Positions 57,986 through 64,000 of a stretch of DNA of 64,000 nt are shown one piece after another. Each line of letters starts with the position of its first letter. Within the stretch, counting starts at the first letter, position 1. Position numbers and translations under genes: made by a program. The notes beneath the pieces were generated by a model. That model did not search any database. It saw only the letters and a list, made by a program, of their open reading frames with translations, and was not told the DNA's origin. Origin of the DNA: Acanthosoma haemorrhoidale (taxonomy: Eukaryota > Arthropoda > Insecta > Hemiptera > Acanthosomatidae); NCBI GenBank assembly GCA_930367205.1, contig OV884009.1, positions 36,713,841 to 36,777,840 on the forward strand. Reading direction: 5' to 3'.

Positions 57986-59559
57986 TATTATGAAGATTGT
58001 TATGTACGCTCATTATATGAATAAATACAAGATATAACAAAATACAATAAATAATGATAAGAGGAAGTTAATACAAGATTGTAGAATCAATAGTTTCAAG
58101 AGTCTCAAAGTTATCTTCATGAGATAAATTTGGTAATGGAATTGTATTAAGGCTAATATTTAAATGTTCACAACTAGTTATTATAAGTTTGAATGCATAT
58201 TTTTAATTTGGTTGTATATATTTTCCTAATTATCGTGCTTAATAATAGAAGATATGGGTACATGTATAGGTAAATTACTATTACTTACAATTAATACATA
58301 ATATAGTAAAAGGTATTTATCTATAAAATCGTAATATTTGGTAAAAGGAGTAGGATTTACTATGATCGTGGTTACACAATTGTATAATTATTTTGCAGTG
58401 CATTAAATATAGAATTATTGCTAATATTTTTTAGATAAATAAAATATAAGTTCGTTTTCGGTAATTATATCACACGTTCCAACGTAAGTTACGCATATAT
58501 ATATATATATATATTGGGGCCTACCTCATTTTTCACCATTTCCCTTTCTACTTTATTTGATCAATTTACCTTAACTAATTTGGCAGGTCCGTCATGAGAT
58601 CTTTAATTCAAATTGTTTTATGTCTTTGACATAGGAATTTATCCCGATTGAATCACCCGATCTCAAGGCTAATGTTGTAGTTATTAATAAATTGAGAACT
58701 AGTAATTGTGAAATATACTCAAATAAACTGGTTATAACAAATAATTATAATTAACATAGATTATTGACAAAAGTATAAAAAAAATATTCAATTCCTTTTA
58801 AATTAGGATAATTACTACTAATTACAAACATGAATTTGAGCTCAATTTCTTTCCATAATAAAAACAATATTAATATCACCCAATCGATGATCTTCCTGTA
58901 ATCCAATCAACGTTACTTTCTGCTGTTGGTTCTTCTCCTCTCTTCCTGTATGGTAAACGCCAATTCGGGAGCTTGCTAAGTCCGTTATTCTCGACGGTTG
59001 TGCTAAGACTGCTGGTTTATCTCATCCCCACTCCTAGGAGTATAAGGGAAAATGCTTCCAAGATGTGAGGGTTCCTGACTATGATATTCTCAAATATCAT
59101 GAATGTTACAATATATATTACAAGATCAAATTGTTTGGTACAATCGTGGTTATTACTTGATAGTATTTTCTGTGCCTGCACTGGTGGAAGTAATTGACAA
59201 TTGTATGATATAGTGAATAATTTTATTTCGTATGGAAAATGAAATTTTGCTCGTTAGCCATGTGATTTCCTTGTATTGTTATAGAAACTGTTCATCAATT
59301 TATTGCGCATCAGGTTAGCATAAAGGATTCCCCTAAGGAACCCATTCTACACGTTTCCATAGATATGCCTAGTATTTGTACAGTTAGATAATTTAATATT
59401 TCATAAAGTTCAAGTAGGTGCATAGTGCATGTCTTTTTCAAAGGGTCTTTTAAATAAAGTTTTATTTAATTATAGTTAAGCAGTTATATTATATTCAATT
59501 TTTTTAATTGTTTCAATAGTGTTATCAGAGTGTTGTTTATCGTCTGCGTCCATATTGCC
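57986..59559. other. no gene seen
   Basis: AT-rich, with a TA run at 58492-58512. No ORF or repeat could be supported. Confidence 0.5.
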
Positions 59560-60387
59560 AGTAAACCAGTAGATTGGCGTTCCATGTTCATTTATGATAC
59601 CTGTTTTTTTCTGTTTTGGGTACTAGGATTTCCAATTCATCTGATTGGAATGTCAGCTGTTTTTGAATTAACATTTGGGTTGTGGATCGATTCAAGAAAA
59701 CCATGAACGACTTTAGCTCTTCTACTTCGTCTATTAATAGTGTAAGATTCAATAAATGAACGATTGGCTTACAAGAGGAGATTACTTCTGAGTCAGGTAT
59801 TTTAAAAGCTACTACTCCTGAGAAGTCTTTCAAGCCTGTTATTTTATATGCTTTAGTTACTGTCACTGTCAGTATCAATTTCCATTTGTTCTCCATCTGA
59901 AACAGTTTGTTCCTGTGATAGAAATTCTTTCTTTTTGGGTTTTCTTGTTCTAACTACGTTATATGTTGTACTTTTATTAGTTGTTTCGTTCGTCAATAAA
60001 AGGCATAACAGGTTTGTATCTGTGTTTGTCCTTGTTATCTGTTTGACGTAGCATTTGTCTTTTTCTATTGTGGGGTCTTCACGATTTTCATTATGTTTAT
60101 TGGTTCTTTGTTTTTTTTCGTCAGTAATGCTTTTTCTAACATTATTTTGAGGTTTTCCTAATGATTGCCCACTACTTAATTGGTTTTAATGCTCTTTACT
60201 AGGATCTTTTATTATGTCAAATGTTATCTTATTGGGAGACACTAATAAAATTTGGATTTAGTGAAACGAAATGGATATGAAACGAAATTAATGCTAATTT
60301 CGAGTTCACTTCAAACATCTTTGTTTCCTTCTTTAATTTGGCAAAAAAATTCTATCTGTGTCGATTGGGCTTTGAGGGGGAAGTGAA
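59560..60387 (-). pseudogene. unclassified ORF remnants at the 3' end of a Gypsy relic
   Basis: Two adjoining minus-strand open stretches are present. The upstream one (about 60200-59895) encodes a Lys/Asn/Glu-rich hydrophilic peptide with TRKPKKKEFLSQEQ. The downstream one (59588-59896, 102 codons) encodes a less charged peptide with SCKPIVHLLNLTLLIDEVEEL. They overlap in different frames, as if one frame shifted. They lie where a Ty3/Gypsy integrase tail or a third ORF would be expected, in the same orientation as the relic to the right. No clear similarity was recognised, so membership of the element is an inference. Confidence 0.35.
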
Positions 60388-60700
60388 TTTTTTTTTTTTT
60401 AATTGTAATAAAATTATAATCTGCCTTATTGGGCAATAAGTAATTGTGTTCAATGTTCTCATTCATACCATATTTAAAATTCTTCGTTCACTCACTTCAT
60501 TCAATCCACACAATATTTACAAACGGCTCATAAACCTCCCAAATCTACCCAACTGTCACCTCCATTGCATGCGTAAGAGGAAAAGGAGTCTTGAGAATCC
60601 CCCCCCCCCCCCCGCTTCGCAGCCAGTGGAAGATGGCCAAGCGCGAGAGCCACAGACGCTCAGAAATGACTGGAATGGTTGGACAGGTTCCTAGTGAATT
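60388..60700 (-). mobile_element. Jockey 3' fragment inserted in the Gypsy relic
   Basis: A minus-strand Jockey tail with an A run at its 3' end (T at 60388-60400) carries the intact TGCC/GGCA hairpin, the GTATGAATGAG motif and the CGTCTGTGGCTCTCGCGC-type segment just after the ORF2 stop. A 15-base C run (60599-60613) replaces the usual short C cluster. It separates Gypsy integrase sequence on the right from the unclassified ORFs on the left. Confidence 0.82.
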
Positions 60701-60734
60701 AGGGTAATTTTTGTTCGTATGCTTCAATGCCCGT

Positions 60735-60890
60735 TCTCACCCGTTGTCACGCCGTATTTTTATGTGAATAGGACTGGGGAAATAAGCCCAGAATTCTGTC
60801 AAAACTTCAAATACGTTTACAGTGTTACAGGCTTTTCCTGTTCTGGCAAACATTTTTCTTGAAAATGGATCCACTATTGTAAATATTTGT
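60735..60890 (-). pseudogene. Ty3/Gypsy integrase core fragment
   Basis: The minus strand encodes IVDPFSRKMFARTGKACN, which corresponds to the first catalytic Asp region of retroviral-type integrases (family: ..D.FSK...A.P...). It is followed about 25 residues later by IKIRRDNG, corresponding to the second Asp (family: I.SDNG.EF). The Glu motif is missing because the Jockey tail begins just downstream. Part of the frame is interrupted. The location downstream of the RT in the same orientation fits Ty3/Gypsy gene order. Confidence 0.65.
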
Positions 60891-61059
60891 TATCATTCGT
60901 ATCATATCGTCCCTCATTAGTTCATCGAATGGCCTGTCTTTTTTTGGAGTAACCTAGTATTTTGTTCTAATTGGTATGCGTTCGTATTTTACTATTCTTC
61001 AGGACAGTTCTTAATAAAATTGAAAATGTGGTCATTATCATTTCATTATCAGGGTTTGT

Positions 61060-61930
61060 CCAAATACTTGTTAAAATATGTTCAAGAAAAGGTAGTTCCA
61101 CTTTATAAATTCTGTTCCATCCAATTGAATTGGCAATGAGTGATATTCTAATTTTCGTAATACTATTTCAATATGCTTTATGTGATCGTCAATGGTTGGA
61201 GAGAAACTGGCGATGTCATCGGTATACATGAGAGCGTTCGAGCTATCAGATAACATAGCGTTCATTGCTCTTCGGAACGTCCGCATAATCCGGACAGCAT
61301 AGGAAGGAATTCAGAAGGAATTCATTGTGCCCCGAGTCTGTTGAAAAATGGCGTCTTCTCCATTGATTCTAGATTCATTTCAATTTTATGAAAACCAGGG
61401 GCTAAATCTATAGCTGTAAAATATTGCGAACCGTGTAGTAATTGAGTCAAAAGATCTTCTATGTTCGGCAGAGAAAATTTATCTAGAATAATTTCTACAT
61501 TTAATTTACGACAATTGCCAACAACCATTCTGGTTTTTCTATTTCCCGAAGCATCTATTTTTTTTTTTTTTGGACAATCGAGGTTGGAGAATTATAGGGC
61601 GAGTTGCTTTCGCGTGCTTTACCATTTTTTAGTAGTTAAGTCATTTCTTATTATACGTCTTCTTTGAAATCCTTTGGGTAGCGATAGTTCCTTGTAAATA
61701 TAGGTATGTCCGTTGAAAGTCTAATCGTACGCTTTTGTAAATTAGTAGTTTTTAATTGTTTATCATCTGACTTTGCAATGGCTGGTTGCTTAAATAATAT
61801 ATTGAATAATATTTCCTTAGCTCCTAATATTATTTTCCTTAGCTCTATGTTCATGTCTCAGTTGTCGAGTTTTTATAATTCGTTTTATATTGTTCTCCCA
61901 TCATTAATTATTACATTTATTTTTTCCTAG
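61060..61930 (-). pseudogene. Ty3/Gypsy reverse transcriptase
   Basis: Clear RT blocks lie in order on the minus strand. IPIFTRNYRYPKDFKEDV (61651-61854 ORF; family: PI..R.YR.P) leads to a RESNSPYNSP segment (family: SNSPYNSP..VVPKK) and CRKLNVEIILDKFSLPNIED (family: DYRKLN). HGSQYFTAIDLAPGFHKIEM holds the motif A Asp, followed by TFRRAMNAML and YTDDIASFSP (motif C; usual YMDDI). The conserved MPFGL segment is degraded between the ORFs at 61322 and 61286. RNase H is not recognisable to the left. The sequence best resembles the 17.6/297/412-type Gypsy group. It cannot make an active enzyme. Confidence 0.85.
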
Positions 61931-62027
61931 TTTAATTTCCGTTTTAGGGCTTTTATAGTTTCCATTCCTCATAGAATTTCATATTTATTACTAAAGTTTT
62001 ATATTTTAAACGTAACTGATGTATATT

Positions 62028-62275
62028 AGCCTCCACTGGCTCGTATCCGGTGACGCGGCTGACAGGGGAGCGGGGGGACTTCCAAGACTTCTCTTTCGCA
62101 TGCGAGGGTGGTGACAATCAAATGGATTCGGGAGGTCTCTGGGCAGTTTGTAAATAGTGAATGAATGAGTGAGTGAATTAAGAATCGTAAGTATGGTATG
62201 AATGAGAACATTGAACAAAATTATTTTTTGCCCAATAAGGAAGATGTAATTTTATCACAATAAAGATTTGATTGG
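62028..62275 (+). mobile_element. Jockey 3' fragment inserted in the Gypsy relic
   Basis: A plus-strand Jockey tail starts sharply at GCCTCCACTGGCTCGTATCC in the 3'UTR and ends at TTTATCACAATAAAG. It lies between the protease and RT parts of the Gypsy relic, in the opposite orientation to it, so it inserted after the Gypsy element. The hairpin arm is damaged (AATAAGGAAGATG). Confidence 0.85.
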
Positions 62276-62289
62276 TTCAATTTTGAAAC

Positions 62290-62450
62290 CTGGTAGATCA
62301 CGGGCCATACCCAGTCTCGGTGACAAATTTAAGATGACTGAATTAAATCTTCCGAATTTCAGTTCCTACAGGTACAGAACATGGGTATGTATAATTATTT
62401 TCCGATCCTGTGTCTATGAGCCTGTTATCTCTTATAGCCCTAGTCCCTAA
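62290..62450 (-). pseudogene. Ty3/Gypsy aspartic protease fragment
   Basis: The minus strand encodes RLIDTGSENNYTYP at about 62395-62420, with the D-T-G-S active-site motif of retroelement aspartic proteases. It is followed by PCSVPVGTEIRK before stops appear. Its position between the gag-like part (right) and the RT (left) is correct for a Gypsy pol. The downstream half of the protease is decayed or interrupted by the Jockey insertion. Confidence 0.7.
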
Positions 62451-62479
62451 ATGATGCAGTTTATTTTAATAGTTTTAAT

Positions 62480-63110
62480 TGATGCTGGTAATAGGTAGCT
62501 GTTGGCTTGGTCCTAAAATAAGATCGAATTTGTTCTCATCGTCCGTAGGTCCCTGTCTTTATACTTCGTTCTCCTGTTCTAGTGGGCGGGTTTCATTTTC
62601 AGTTTCAGTTTCATGTACTTCGTTACTCTTTATGGTTCGCATGGACACGGTATTTTGTGAATGCGGACTGAAGGGTTGTGATGTGAAAGGTGATTGTTGA
62701 GGTCTTTGAAAGTTAGATCTTTGTTGATTATTTCGTAAGTTCTGTCGAAGTTCATAACGTTGCTAGTAGTTATTATGATGATGAAAGTCATTATTTTGTC
62801 GAAACTTATGTTTGTAGTTGTTTTGGCACTGTCGGGATTGAAAACGAAGAATAGTCGTTTCTCCTATAGTTGTTCTGTCTAAAGTTTAGTCAAGGTTGGC
62901 ATTCTTGTTGATTTCTGTTCCCTTGAGGGTATAAGTCTTCCATTATAATTTGGCAGTGATTGTACAAAATGTTTTTCATTTGTCTTGAATAATAATGTCA
63001 ACAATTTGTCCATTTTACTAGAAGATTTCTTGTTCCTCATTACCAATAGAGGTGTCAGTCACTATGAGGCTCTGGATTAGAATTTGGTGTGGAATAATTC
63101 CGTTAATAAT
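62480..63110 (-). pseudogene. Ty3/Gypsy gag nucleocapsid-like region
   Basis: The minus strand encodes a basic region rich in Asn, Gln, Arg, Phe and His, with FQSRQCQNNYKHKFRQNNDF and LRNNQQRSNFQRPQQS segments, then an acidic tail (ETETENETRPLEQENE). Such a composition is typical of the RNA-binding C-terminus of gag in 412/mdg1-type Gypsy elements, which often lack CCHC knuckles. Stops occur upstream. It is assigned from composition and position, not from a specific domain signature. Confidence 0.55.
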
Positions 63111-63120
63111 AATATAATAA

Positions 63121-63618
63121 CAATCTTTGTTGTGCAATAATTACAATCTGCCTTTTATAAGGCAATAATAATACAGATAAATGATCTCATTCATACCATA
63201 TTTACAGCATCATTCACTCGCTCATTCATACAATAGGACATGATTGGAGAAACTGGCCATTGCCAGGACTCCCACTGTCACGCGTTTATAGTAGGTCACG
63301 AGGCCACTGCCGTTTCAGTCTCCGAGGAGGATTACAGGGATGAGTGGCGCAGTGCAATAGGATTAGGGTGGTTGGAAAGGCTACTGTGGAATTTCATAAA
63401 CTTGGAAGGGATGAGTTCTAGAATGTAGGGTATATTAAGATCGTTATGAAGGGTTTTGTTGCTGACATAATAAGGGGAATTTACTATTGTTCTTAGGACT
63501 TTGGATTGAAAGGATTGGATACGCTTGATGTTCGAATTTTTTGCTGTCCCCCATAGCTCTATTCCGTATGTCCAGATTGGTTTAAGTATAACTTTGTAGA
63601 TTAGTAGTTTATTTTCTA
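63121..63618 (-). mobile_element. 5'-truncated Jockey copy, deletion subfamily
   Basis: A minus-strand copy covers the ORF2 C-terminus (SIENKL downwards) and the 3'UTR. It shares with the 19.5-21.9 kb copy the absence of about 160 bases between CATTCATACAATA and GGACATGATTGG, the GCCTTATAAAAGGC hairpin and the terminal CACAA.AAAGATTGT sequence. The 5' end is an abrupt truncation at AAATAGAAAATAAAC. The two copies therefore derive from one source element. Confidence 0.9.
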
Positions 63619-64000
63619 TTTAATAAATTAACAAATGAATTTCCTTAATTCATAGTAACTATATTAATTAATATAGTTCATTGCTGTACCTATGAATTTG
63701 AGAGAGTTCATATTCTAGGTGTGCTGTTGTCCAACTGTCCTCAAAATGATTACTAATTGTAATTTTATTTCATATTGATAAAAGGTTTTCCTACATGCAT
63801 AACTGTTGCGCATCACCAGTGAGCTTAGATAGAATTATTTGTATGATTTTTAGTTCATTTGGTATTCAGTTCGTAATTGTTTCGTTACTTACTGTCAATT
63901 ATAATTTTTCTAGAGTATTAATTAAAGTAATTAGATGCTTAAATTGAAACATACAACACGAAGTAGGAAAAAATACCCCAATTGTCGCATGCATTTCATT
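63619..64000. other. no gene seen
   Basis: AT-rich sequence to the end of the window. No feature could be supported. Confidence 0.5.

Overview
The window looks like gene-poor, AT-rich DNA from an animal, most likely an arthropod. The basis is the repeat content: Jockey-clade non-LTR retrotransposons dominate, with relics of Bel/Pao and Ty3/Gypsy LTR elements and of Tc1, mariner and Tigger/pogo DNA transposons. A crustacean such as a copepod would fit, but nothing here fixes the species. No bacterial-style gene, rRNA, intact tRNA or CRISPR array was found, and no host protein could be identified. Most short ORFs are chance ORFs in AT-rich DNA.

Layout. 1-12 kb: spaced Jockey 3' fragments, a Tigger relic at 5.9-6.6 kb, a tRNA-like relic and an AG microsatellite with a conserved flank. 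12-24 kb: a poly(A)-tailed Jockey fragment, nine copies of a 79-bp minisatellite apparently derived from a Jockey tail (15.35-16.06 kb), a long minus-strand Jockey copy (19.5-21.9 kb) that keeps a 367-codon reverse transcriptase ORF, and another 3' fragment. 24-33 kb: mostly featureless, with a codon-like direct repeat at 25.5-25.9 kb and a GC-rich LTR/leader-like stretch at 31.1-31.5 kb. 33.4-34.75 kb: a mosaic of Jockey pieces, including a zinc-knuckle ORF1 fused to the element's 3' tail, beside a candidate LTR. 35.7-36.8 kb: a duplicated block with intron-end-like motifs. 37.9-40.8 kb: the longest Jockey copy, plus strand. 43.0-45.0 kb: a much older, different Jockey lineage. 46-50 kb: a second AG microsatellite with the same flank, SINE-like relics and a Tc1 remnant between direct repeats. 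50.3-52.3 kb: Bel/Pao integrase and C-terminal pol with a candidate 3' LTR. 54-58 kb: a GC-rich ORF island, a mariner relic and a candidate exon. 59.6-63.1 kb: a decayed Ty3/Gypsy element (gag, protease, RT, integrase in order on the minus strand) invaded by two Jockey 3' ends of opposite orientation. 63.1-63.6 kb: a last Jockey tail.

About 18 Jockey-derived fragments are present, split evenly between strands, and nearly all are 5'-truncated. Comparing them shows a conserved 3'-terminal hairpin with compensatory change, a subfamily defined by a shared 3'UTR deletion, and tandem amplification of a tail segment. No element here looks autonomous. Identifications rest on motif recognition by eye. 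Boundaries are approximate (about 10-30 bases for the repeats), and no database search was run.
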